From contig CAWDYA010000008.1 of assembly GCA_963806495.1 (NCBI GenBank), positions 496,001 to 560,000 on the forward strand: 64,000 bases of DNA, given 5' to 3'. A program made the position numbers and the translations under genes. Origin of the DNA: CAWDYA01 sp963806495 (lineage in GTDB: Bacteria > Acidobacteriota > Polarisedimenticolia > JACPZX01 > DASXTC01). Shown here in pieces: positions 54,286-64,000 of the stretch (position 1 is its first letter; each line of letters opens with the position of its first letter). A model generated the notes under the pieces. It was not told the origin of the DNA, ran no database searches, and worked only from the letters and a program-made list of their open reading frames with translations.

Positions 54286-56172
54286 TCAGCGATCACCGCC
54301 CCGCCTGATGACATGGGTCCGCAGGTACAGCTCGACGGCTCCACTGTCCTCCTTCGTGAGCCGATCCAGGGGGACGCCGTAGGCCTTGTGGATGACCTCG
54401 AACAGCGCGTACCCTCTGAGATGCCCCGCTTCGACCGCCTCCACGAGCCGGTCGAGCGCCGGAACATGGTCGATCGGCTCGGTCTCCGCATCCTCGGGCG
54501 GCTCGATCACAGCCTTGTAGCCGGCGTACGCCGCCGCGAGCGCGAACAATTCCTCCTCGAGCGTTGGAACTTCGGCATCCTTCGGCCCCGCGTGGCCGGC
54601 CCTCAGCTCTGGTTCGTACGTCCATCCGGCCTTGGCCGCAGCGTACCCCAGCCATGCGGAATCGAATCTCACCTCGATCCCGTTCGGGTCCGTCTGGATG
54701 CTGGCCGCCGGCTCGAAGCTGATCTCGTCCATCCTCATGCCCCGGGTGCTGGTCAGCCGCGACGCCTCCTCGTAGTCGTGCTCGCCGGGCAGGAAGCACC
54801 GGAACACGGGATACAGCACCTCCAGATCCGCCGTGTCGATCGTCTCTCTCGCGGTCTTCAGCGCCTGCTTGCACTTCAGACGATCACCCGAATCGAGCGA
54901 TAGCCGTTTCGAGAACCGCTGGCGATCGGCGCGCATCAGGCCATCGGCCGGGTCGGGTGAGTTACCGAGGTTGTAGGTGCGAGCCGACTCATCCAGCCTG
55001 GCGAACAGATCCGCGGCCACCGCGCGACACTCTGCAGCGCTCCGCTCCGACAGCGGCTCCGGGGCGTCGGGCGCCTCGCCCATCAGGTCCTCGGATTTCG
55101 CCCAGGCCAGGAAGGCCTCCACCCTGTCCTTGTGTGCGTCCAGCCAGACGCGCGCCGGCTCGCCGAACGTTCGCTGCTCGTGATAGTAGATATACTCGTC
55201 GAGATACCCGGCGTCGTCGATCTTCAGCAGCAGGTCGTAGAATCCCTCGTGCGCGTCCGGGTGCTCCATCTTCTCCGCACGCCACAGCTCGAGGATCACC
55301 GTGTAGGCCGCCTTGTCCTCCTCGTAGCAGACCGAGTACCCATGCGCGTTCGGGTAGGTCTCGCGGTGCTTGCTCGACCGCCACGACGCACGCACGATGG
55401 CGTCCGCCGTGTGGATACTGGAATACTTGCTGGAGGGATCCACTTCGACGGTCACGCTCTTCAGTTCATCGAGGCGCTTCTCCATCTCCGGCCTGCGTCG
55501 GTCCGTGGCCCCCACACCGAGGAACTTCTCGACGTAGTCGCGCTCGTCATAGTCCCAGCCCCTGTTGCGGCTCAGCGTGGCGAGATGGTAGTAGGCGGAT
55601 GGATAGTTCGGGTCGATGGCGACGGCCTTCTGCAGCTCGGCCATCGCCTCGTCCGACTTCTGCTGCCGTGCCAGGGCCACTGCCAGGTTCAGGTGTCCCA
55701 TGTAGCTGTCCGGCTGCACGGAGAGAAGATGCCGGTACGTTTCCAGCGCCCTCTCCACCTGCCCCATGTCATCCAGAACGGTGCCCTTGAGGATGTAGTA
55801 CTGCTCCTGCTTCGGGTCGAGCAGCAGTGCCCGGGTGATGGCATCGAGCGCCTCCGCCTGCCTTCCCGAAGCGGAGAAGGAAAATGCGATCTCGTAATAC
55901 GCGGTGTGGTTCAGAGGGTAGACGTCGAGTGCACGCCGGTACATCGCGATCGCCTTGTCGTACTCGTGCGCGTCGTGCGCCTTGACCCCCCGCGCCACCA
56001 GCTCCCGCGATTTCGCCAGCTGCTTCTCGTCCGGTGGCGGGGTCCGATCCTGCAGCTGCTGTATCTCCTTTGCAATCGCCGCCTCGTCGGAAGGCGACGC
56101 CCCCTCGTCAGCAGAGAGGACGAGGCCACAGGAAACCAGCAGGGTCAAGCCAACGACGACAGCGCTTCTCAT
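54286..56172 (-). CDS. Secreted TPR protein, large
   Basis: The 628-residue protein has a signal peptide (hydrophobic about 4-20, ending LSADE). TPR units cover about 58-215 (DAHEYDKAIAMYRRALDVYPLNHTAYYEIAFSFSA and following). The C-terminal 400 residues, with segments like WLDAHKDRVEAFLAWAKSEDLMG and KCKQALKTARETIDTADLEVLYPVFRCF, match no domain I recognise. ATG 56172 follows GAGGAGG and overlaps the S41 peptidase stop by 4 bp. The pair is coupled and both are exported, suggesting a shared periplasmic task. Confidence 0.75.
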   Translation of the reverse strand: MRSAVVVGLTLLVSCGLVLSADEGASPSDEAAIAKEIQQLQDRTPPPDEKQLAKSRELVARGVKAHDAHEYDKAIAMYRRALDVYPLNHTAYYEIAFSFSASGRQAEALDAITRALLLDPKQEQYYILKGTVLDDMGQVERALETYRHLLSVQPDSYMGHLNLAVALARQQKSDEAMAELQKAVAIDPNYPSAYYHLATLSRNRGWDYDERDYVEKFLGVGATDRRRPEMEKRLDELKSVTVEVDPSSKYSSIHTADAIVRASWRSSKHRETYPNAHGYSVCYEEDKAAYTVILELWRAEKMEHPDAHEGFYDLLLKIDDAGYLDEYIYYHEQRTFGEPARVWLDAHKDRVEAFLAWAKSEDLMGEAPDAPEPLSERSAAECRAVAADLFARLDESARTYNLGNSPDPADGLMRADRQRFSKRLSLDSGDRLKCKQALKTARETIDTADLEVLYPVFRCFLPGEHDYEEASRLTSTRGMRMDEISFEPAASIQTDPNGIEVRFDSAWLGYAAAKAGWTYEPELRAGHAGPKDAEVPTLEEELFALAAAYAGYKAVIEPPEDAETEPIDHVPALDRLVEAVEAGHLRGYALFEVIHKAYGVPLDRLTKEDSGAVELYLRTHVIRRGGDR

Positions 56173-57665
56173 GGGGCCTCCTCGAGCCATTCGATCGCCT
56201 TGCGCAGGACCGGGTCCAGCGGCTTCTGTTCACTGATGTGCAACAGGGTCGAGTCGAGATACGGAAGCAGACGTGAGCGTGTCTGGTCATCGATCGGCAC
56301 GTCCACGTCAGGAACGATGCCGGCATCGTTCCACGATTCGCGCCGGCCCGGATAGAAGTAGGTTCTTTCGACGAGGTGGAGCCTCCCCTCGTCCAGAATG
56401 CGGTAGACGGTCTGCCCGACCCCTTTGCCGGTGGTCGTTTCCCCGAACAGCAACCCTCGTGCGTGCGTCTTGAAGGCGGCCGCCATGGTTTCGGCCATGG
56501 ACGCCGTGTCCCTGTCGATCAGCACCGCCGTCGGCAGATCGTTGTACTCGACGGTGGCGTCGACGTCGACCGGCTCGGCCCCGTCGTCGTCCTGGTAGCT
56601 CATCACCGTCTGGCCGGGCTTGAAGAACACATCCACCAGCCCGGGTTGCACCCGTCCGCCGGGGTTCCGCCTCAGGTCCAGAACGAGACGGCCCGCCTGC
56701 TTCACCTGCACGTCCCTCAGGGCGCGGCGCATCTCGACGAGGCTCTCGGCTGTGAACCGCAGGATGCGGATGTACGCCACACCGCCGTCGAACCCCCATA
56801 CGATCGTCCGGTGGCGCATCGGGATCGACTCGCCCCGGACCCGGTAGTCGCCCTGCGGGCCCGTCGCCTGCAACTCGTAGCTGAACGGAGTCGCGCGCAG
56901 CCAGTACTCCTGGTACTGGGTCAGCGACATCTCGCTGAATGCACGGCCATCCAGTGCGGTCACCTCGCTGCCCTCCTCGAGGCCCGCTTCCCGCAGACGA
57001 TCGTCTCTTATCTCACCGACCGTCAGATGGCCTTCGTTCATCTCGGGCTCGAAACCAACGGCGAAGCTACGGCCCCTGTCCCTCGCTTCCTCGAGAGCGA
57101 GCTCATCGGCGAAGTCGTACCCGTTGTACTTCTGCCCGGTCGCCCGCACGTACGCCTCGAACCAGACGAACCAGAGGAGATTGGCGAGCTCGGCCCGGGG
57201 AGCCGTGTCGAGACGGAGATCGCGCACCGTGCGCGAAACGACCCGCTGCGCGAGGCGGGCGGGATCATCCGCCAGGACATGGGTGCGAGAGGTTCGGCCG
57301 GTGATCCGGATCATGAGGGCCGTTCCATCGGCGGAGAAGCTCCGCTTCATCCGGGCGAGGGCCGTCCGCATCGGCGCCGACGGGTCGGCCTCCTCGAACC
57401 GCTCCTCCAGCACATCCAGGCAGGCGTCGAATCGCCTGGCGACCTCCCCCCCGTCGGGTACGATGCCGCCGCTCGACCCGACGACGGCGACCACCCGTCT
57501 GAAGAGCCGGGCCTCCGCGGATCTGAAGGAGACCTGATGAACCGCGGGGAGACGATCGCATGACGCCCTGGTGTGGGCGGGTGGACCGACCGGCGGGGAG
57601 GAGGCGGCGGTGCCGCCTGCCGCCACGAGCGCCGTCGCCACGAGGATGGCAGGGATCGGGGACAC
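56169..57665 (-). CDS. S41 family C-terminal processing-type peptidase
   Basis: The 498-residue protein has a signal peptide, a long helical N-terminal region and a PDZ-like segment near 215-265 (LREAGLEEGSEVTALDGRAFSEM). The S41 core follows (about 290-470), with AGRLVLDLRRNPGGRVQPG, the nucleophile serine in DRDTASMAETMAAAFK and the general-base lysine in TTGKGVGQ. It is a Ser/Lys-type periplasmic protease of the CtpA/Prc group. GTG 57665 is the start. Its product is co-translated with the large TPR protein, which may act as adaptor as NlpI does for Prc (analogy, inference). Confidence 0.88.
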   Translation of the reverse strand: MSPIPAILVATALVAAGGTAASSPPVGPPAHTRASCDRLPAVHQVSFRSAEARLFRRVVAVVGSSGGIVPDGGEVARRFDACLDVLEERFEEADPSAPMRTALARMKRSFSADGTALMIRITGRTSRTHVLADDPARLAQRVVSRTVRDLRLDTAPRAELANLLWFVWFEAYVRATGQKYNGYDFADELALEEARDRGRSFAVGFEPEMNEGHLTVGEIRDDRLREAGLEEGSEVTALDGRAFSEMSLTQYQEYWLRATPFSYELQATGPQGDYRVRGESIPMRHRTIVWGFDGGVAYIRILRFTAESLVEMRRALRDVQVKQAGRLVLDLRRNPGGRVQPGLVDVFFKPGQTVMSYQDDDGAEPVDVDATVEYNDLPTAVLIDRDTASMAETMAAAFKTHARGLLFGETTTGKGVGQTVYRILDEGRLHLVERTYFYPGRRESWNDAGIVPDVDVPIDDQTRSRLLPYLDSTLLHISEQKPLDPVLRKAIEWLEEAP

Positions 57666-57740
57666 TCGGCTTCCTCGGGTTCGGATCGAAGCGATTATCT
57701 CGTAGGATTATATCCCGATATGGGGATGAGACAGACAGTT

Positions 57741-58229
57741 TCAGCGGATCGGGTCGAGCCTCGGCACCCCGGCGCCGGGCTCCGCGGGGATCTCGATGAA
57801 GGCATGGGAGGTCTCGCGGTGGCAGCCGTTGCAGGTCGCGGCCGCGCCGGAAAACGCGCTCGCAAAGCCCTCGGCATCCTGCGATCCGACCGCCTTGCGC
57901 AGAGCCGGAAGATTGGTGCCGGTGAAGGCCTGCTCGAGGCCGCGCAGGTTCACGCCGCCGGTTTCCTCCGGCGGCACGGCGCCCGGCAGCTCCTCGAACA
58001 CTTCCCCGAGCTCGTCGAGCTCGAACCCGGCCAGCTCCCAGCGGCCCGCCAAGGCCGCACGGCCTGCCACCTCGAACCGCCGGCCCACCTCCGACATCAG
58101 CTCGCCGTAGTGGGGCCGCGGCGCGGCCCCAGGTGAGGGCACCGTTTCGGCCTCATCGTCCCGGCAGCCGGCACTGGTCAGTGCCAGGCAGACGACGGCC
58201 ATCATCGCGACCGGTATCCGTTGACGCAT
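57741..58229 (-). CDS. Lipoprotein with one c-type heme site
   Basis: The 162-residue protein has a lipobox (TSAGC near 18-22) after a hydrophobic signal. The mature part is helical and contains a single CNGCH heme-binding motif near 134-138, followed by TSHAFIEIP. This is the layout of small cytochromes c' or cytochrome c-552-like electron carriers. It is divergent from the NnrS-like gene, whose family is tied to NO and heme-copper stress, so a respiratory or NO link is possible (inference). Confidence 0.8.
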   Translation of the reverse strand: MRQRIPVAMMAVVCLALTSAGCRDDEAETVPSPGAAPRPHYGELMSEVGRRFEVAGRAALAGRWELAGFELDELGEVFEELPGAVPPEETGGVNLRGLEQAFTGTNLPALRKAVGSQDAEGFASAFSGAAATCNGCHRETSHAFIEIPAEPGAGVPRLDPIR

Positions 58230-58284
58230 CCTGGCTGACTATCGTCGATCGGGCGCGTGAGTTCAATGCCGCGCTCCGGGCGTT

Positions 58285-58312
58285 TTGATCTGCGGCGGGG
58301 CGGCGCTATCAT
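58285..58312 (+). promoter_or_regulatory. Promoter of the NnrS-like gene, probably leaderless
   Basis: TTGATC (58285-58290), a 16 bp spacer and TATCAT (58307-58312) precede ATG 58321 by 8 nt. No Shine-Dalgarno sequence fits, so transcription probably begins at or close to the start codon. Confidence 0.5.
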
Positions 58313-58320
58313 CGGCGGCT

Positions 58321-59511
58321 ATGCGAGACGCGAATCACGTTCCGGCCTGGCGGCGCGAGCCGTATCGAGTTCTCTTCCCTCTCGGAGCGCTGCTCGCCTG
58401 GGCCGGCGTGCTCCACTGGTTCCTGTACGCGATCGGCCTGCTCGCCGACTACAAGCCGATCTTCCATGCCATCACCCAGATCCAGGGATTCATGATGTGC
58501 TTCGCGGTGGGGTTCCTGTTCACCGCGATCCCGCGTCGTACCGGCACCTCGCCACCGGGCGCGGGGCAGATGATGGTGGCGATCCTGGCCCCGGTGGGGA
58601 CCACGGTGGCCGCCTGGTACGAGCGCTGGGAGACGACGCAGCTCTGCTGGCTGGCGCTGCTGACGGTGCTCGCGGTATTCGCCATCCGCCGGTTCGTGTC
58701 GGGCACCGCGGCGCGGCGGCCGCCCAACACCTTCATCTGGATACCGCTTTCGTTCGGAATGGGACTGTTCGGATCGATCCTCGCCGGCGTGGCCGGGGCC
58801 CTCGGCGAAACCTGGTTCTGGATGCACGACCTGGGGAAGCTGTTCGTGCTGCAGGGGATGTTCCTGGGGCTCGTCATCGGCGTGGGGGGGATGGTGCTGC
58901 CGCTGCTGACCCGCGGCGAGAGCCCGCCCGACGCGGGCTCCACCTCACGCGACCGGCTGGCCCGGCTCGGCCACACGGCGGCGGCGGTGGTCCTCTCCGG
59001 GACCTTCTGGATCGAAAACGCCTGGTCGCAGCGATGGGGGCTCGCGTCGCGGGCCGCGCTGACCCTCGCCGTGCTGCTCGTCTCGGCAAGGATCTGGAGG
59101 CCGCCGACCGTGCCCGGATGGCACCGCCGCCTCATCTGGCTGTCGGCCTGGATGATCCCCGCCGGCTACACGCTCGCTGCAGCGTTCCCGCTGGAGATGA
59201 AGGCGGGGCTGCACGTGATGTTCATCGGCTCGTTCGCCCTGATGGCCTTTTCGGTCGGACTCCACGTCGCGCTGGCTCACGGCGGATACACCCGGCTCGT
59301 GCACGCCCGCCTCTGGCAGGTGCCGGTCTACGGCGGCCTGTTCCTCCTCTCGGCAGCCCTGCGCACCCTCGTGGACTTCGACCGCTCCCGGTTCTTCCTG
59401 TGGATCGGCCTCTCCGCCGCCTCCTTCCTGGTCGGAACCCTGTTCTGGGGCTGGCTGGTGGTGCCCCGCCTGCTGAGGGCCCCGCGGCCGGACGAAGCGC
59501 GGACGGGGTAA
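58321..59511 (+). CDS. NnrS family multi-span membrane protein
   Basis: The 396-residue protein has about twelve membrane spans. The NnrS features are HAITQIQGFMMCFAVGFLFTAIPR near 48-72, FIWIPLSFGMGLFGS, HDLGKLFVLQGMFLGLVIGVGGMVLPLLTRGE and LHVMFIGSFALMAFSVGLHVALAHGG. NnrS is a heme- and copper-containing membrane protein that protects against nitric-oxide stress in studied bacteria. The His residues in these loops are conserved. The gene is divergent from a c-type cytochrome lipoprotein and 129 bp before uvrA. Confidence 0.88.
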   Translation: MRDANHVPAWRREPYRVLFPLGALLAWAGVLHWFLYAIGLLADYKPIFHAITQIQGFMMCFAVGFLFTAIPRRTGTSPPGAGQMMVAILAPVGTTVAAWYERWETTQLCWLALLTVLAVFAIRRFVSGTAARRPPNTFIWIPLSFGMGLFGSILAGVAGALGETWFWMHDLGKLFVLQGMFLGLVIGVGGMVLPLLTRGESPPDAGSTSRDRLARLGHTAAAVVLSGTFWIENAWSQRWGLASRAALTLAVLLVSARIWRPPTVPGWHRRLIWLSAWMIPAGYTLAAAFPLEMKAGLHVMFIGSFALMAFSVGLHVALAHGGYTRLVHARLWQVPVYGGLFLLSAALRTLVDFDRSRFFLWIGLSAASFLVGTLFWGWLVVPRLLRAPRPDEARTG

Positions 59512-59640
59512 CCATCCGCCCCCCGTGGCGTGTCCAATATGCGGGCGCCGGGAAACCCCGCGGGTGGAGGTGTCTTGACAGTGCATCGGGCCTCTGTGAT
59601 CCTTAACGCACACAACGACTTGTACCTCCCCGGGGAGTCC

Positions 59641-62480
<2,840 letters not shown>

Positions 62481-62484
<4 letters not shown>

Positions 62485-63359
62485 AAGCCGGTGCGGTGAT
62501 CGCGATCGCGCTGATCGGCGCGCCGCTCCTGTTCGCGCGGCCGCAGGAGGACCCGAACGACCGGCCGCTGGAGGAGACACGCGGCGCCCTCGAGGAGCGG
62601 ATCCAGGTGCTCGAGGAGCCGTGGAAGGTGGGAGACCTGAAGACCTACTCGCTGATCTTCGACTACGCCCCGTTCGGCCGCCAGACGATTCGTCTCGACC
62701 GAGTGGTGGAGGAAGAGGGCGAGAAGATCCTCGAGTTCTCGCAGATGCTCCACCTCGACCTGCGCGCCCTGGGCCAGGAGGGCTCGCTGTACAACTTCGG
62801 AACGATACGGTACGCCCGCGGCAAGCTGTTCCGCAGCTACAGCTTCGACGAGATCCTCAAGTCCTGGGCCGGCTACAGCACCTACGAGCCGCGAGGCAAG
62901 ATGCGCGAGCGCGTGGTCGACATCGAGAAGGCCGGTGACTCCGCTTCCGTCTCGATCAAGTCGGGCAGCGCACCACCGCGACCGCTGCCGGTCCCGCCGC
63001 TCGACGGGATCGACACGAGCGTCATGGTGGATCTGGAGGTGATCGGCCACTGGGAACGGCTCTTCCTGTTCGACACCTGGGAGCTCGGCGAAGAGAAGAA
63101 GATTCCGATGATGGTCCCCTCCGAGCCGGTGACCTACGACTACCACCTTCCCGTCAGGGACTTCCGCCCCATCGAGCCGCGTATCGAGGAGGTCACCCTC
63201 AGGGTGGAGGCGCTCGAGGACGTCTCGGTCTTCTCGGTCGACATTCCCGCCTTCCGCTGCACCCTGCCCGAGCTCGGCTACACGATCTGGGTCACGAAGC
63301 GCGGCGGCGTGATCCGGTTCGACAACGGCAAGGGGCTGACCGGCATACTGGAGAGGTGA
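62481..63359 (+). CDS. DUF3108-like secreted protein
   Basis: The 292-residue protein has a signal peptide (about 1-20). The mature part is beta-rich: WKVGDLKTYSLIFDYAPFGRQTIRLDRVVEEEGEKILEF, then FDEILKSWAGYSTYEPRGKMRERVVDIEK, and a C-terminal IPAFRCTLPELGYTIWVTKRGGVIRFDNG segment, typical of DUF3108-type periplasmic proteins. Function unknown. GTG 62481 overlaps the uvrA stop, and the following secreted gene starts 4 bp after its stop. Confidence 0.75.
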
Positions 63360-63363
63360 CCCG

Positions 63364-64000
63364 ATGCGTCGATTGATGGCCGCCGTCCTGCTCGCCGCGC
63401 TCGCGGCCGTGACGTCGCCCCTGGCGCAGATGGCCGACGACAGCTATCGTGCCGAGTTCACCGACGCTGGCGAGGTGCGCGGGCCGCTGTCCGACTTCTG
63501 GTTCAAGGTGCGCAGCGAGTGGTCCGGCTACCTGAAGGTCGATGAGGGCCCGCCCGAGGGCGGGGGTTTTCTTCAGCGGCGCACGATGCAGTCCGCGGCC
63601 CCGAACCGGGTCTGGGTGTCGCTGGTCTTCTCGGATCTCTCACCCGACACCTATGGCCGGCCGCTGCAGCATCTGTACGACGAATTTCTGAAAGAGTGGA
63701 AACGCGCCGAGGGTCGCAACTGGCCGTACGCCCAGATCTACGCCCGCACCTGGCCGAAGATGGGGCAGATCGGCCGCACGCAGAACATCATCATGATCGG
63801 GACGCCCTGGGCGCTCGAGCCGGTCGGGCCGCTCGCCTCGAGCCTCGGGTTCACGATCGCCCCGGGCCGGATCGACATCGGCAAGCGCAAATACCGGGGC
63901 GACAACCTCATCCTGATCTTCATCGCCCCCAACCCCGAGAACCGCGAGAAGTACGCGATGGTGATCACCGGCTCGAGCGACGAGGCGCTGCTGCAGTCGG
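63364..64000 (+). CDS. Secreted protein, cut by the window edge
   Basis: ATG 63364 opens a frame that runs to the right edge without a stop (212 residues seen). A signal peptide covers about 1-21 (LLAALAAVTSPLAQ). The visible part contains SDFWFKVRSEWSGYLKVDEGPP, HLYDEFLKEWKRAEGRNWPYAQIYART and later GDNLILIFIAPNPENREKYAMVITG. That PNPxN...YxxxITG pattern also occurs in C-terminal parts of secreted acidobacterial peptidases and esterases, so an envelope hydrolase is possible. The catalytic part is not seen. It starts 4 bp after the preceding gene and is probably co-transcribed with it. Confidence 0.7.
   Translation, partial: MRRLMAAVLLAALAAVTSPLAQMADDSYRAEFTDAGEVRGPLSDFWFKVRSEWSGYLKVDEGPPEGGGFLQRRTMQSAAPNRVWVSLVFSDLSPDTYGRPLQHLYDEFLKEWKRAEGRNWPYAQIYARTWPKMGQIGRTQNIIMIGTPWALEPVGPLASSLGFTIAPGRIDIGKRKYRGDNLILIFIAPNPENREKYAMVITGSSDEALLQS

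Overview
The window is high-GC bacterial chromosome with short intergenic gaps, many 4-base start/stop overlaps, and GTG or TTG starts. Several families point to Acidobacteriota or a close relative: a secreted VWFA protein of the acidobacterial type, many secreted TPR proteins, a tricorn-like protease, and the tilS-ftsH-folP-cdaA-cdaR-glmM order. This placement is inference, since no rRNA is present. No phage, insertion sequence or CRISPR array is visible.

Layout. 1-750: the end of a TPR-type gene, a tRNA-Arg 3' fragment, tRNA-Asp and tRNA-Val. 750-6.3 kb: small accessory genes (GNAT/membrane fusion, DUF202, DUF1801, a frame-broken NmrA-type reductase, GIY-YIG, Mut7-C, metallo-hydrolase). 6.6-10.6 kb: secreted VWFA and TPR proteins opposite an M48 protease. 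10.9-18.9 kb (minus): tRNA(CAU), tilS, ftsH, folP, cdaA, cdaR, glmM, linking tRNA modification, membrane proteolysis, folate, c-di-AMP and the first committed step toward UDP-GlcNAc. 19-22.8 kb (plus): a small zinc protein, hemB, hemL, and a coiled-coil/LysM-like envelope protein. 23.4-34.4 kb (minus): one long operon, TPR-yvcK-glmU-glmS-uvrD/pcrA-GT2-GT39/TPR-methyltransferase. 34.6-38.8 kb (plus): folK, deoxynucleoside kinase, panB, panC, panD and an AlkD-like gene. 38.9-42.2 kb: a tricorn-like protease read with three frame breaks. 42.2-50.8 kb (minus): an eroded alcohol dehydrogenase, two envelope-stress-like membrane proteins, a degenerate sigma54-type AAA+ protein, tldE, tldD, coaE, folD and a secreted protein. 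50.8-58.2 kb: an SRPBCC protein, pirin, glpD, a TPR/S41 peptidase pair and a c-type cytochrome lipoprotein. 58.3-64 kb (plus): nnrS-like, uvrA, a DUF3108-like protein and a truncated secreted protein.

The most unusual non-coding signal is a 138-145 bp GC-rich element in three copies (6.4, 10.7 and 23.1 kb). All copies share one orientation and all lie between convergent genes. Each has near-perfect terminal inverted repeats and internal hairpins. The next most interesting point is a CAU-anticodon tRNA ending 9 nt before tilS, whose enzyme modifies a CAU tRNA. Two proteins lack key residues: CoaE has Arg for the P-loop Lys, and the sigma54-type AAA+ protein lacks the GAFTGA loop. Single-base frame breaks in uvrD, the NmrA gene and the tricorn gene may be sequence errors.
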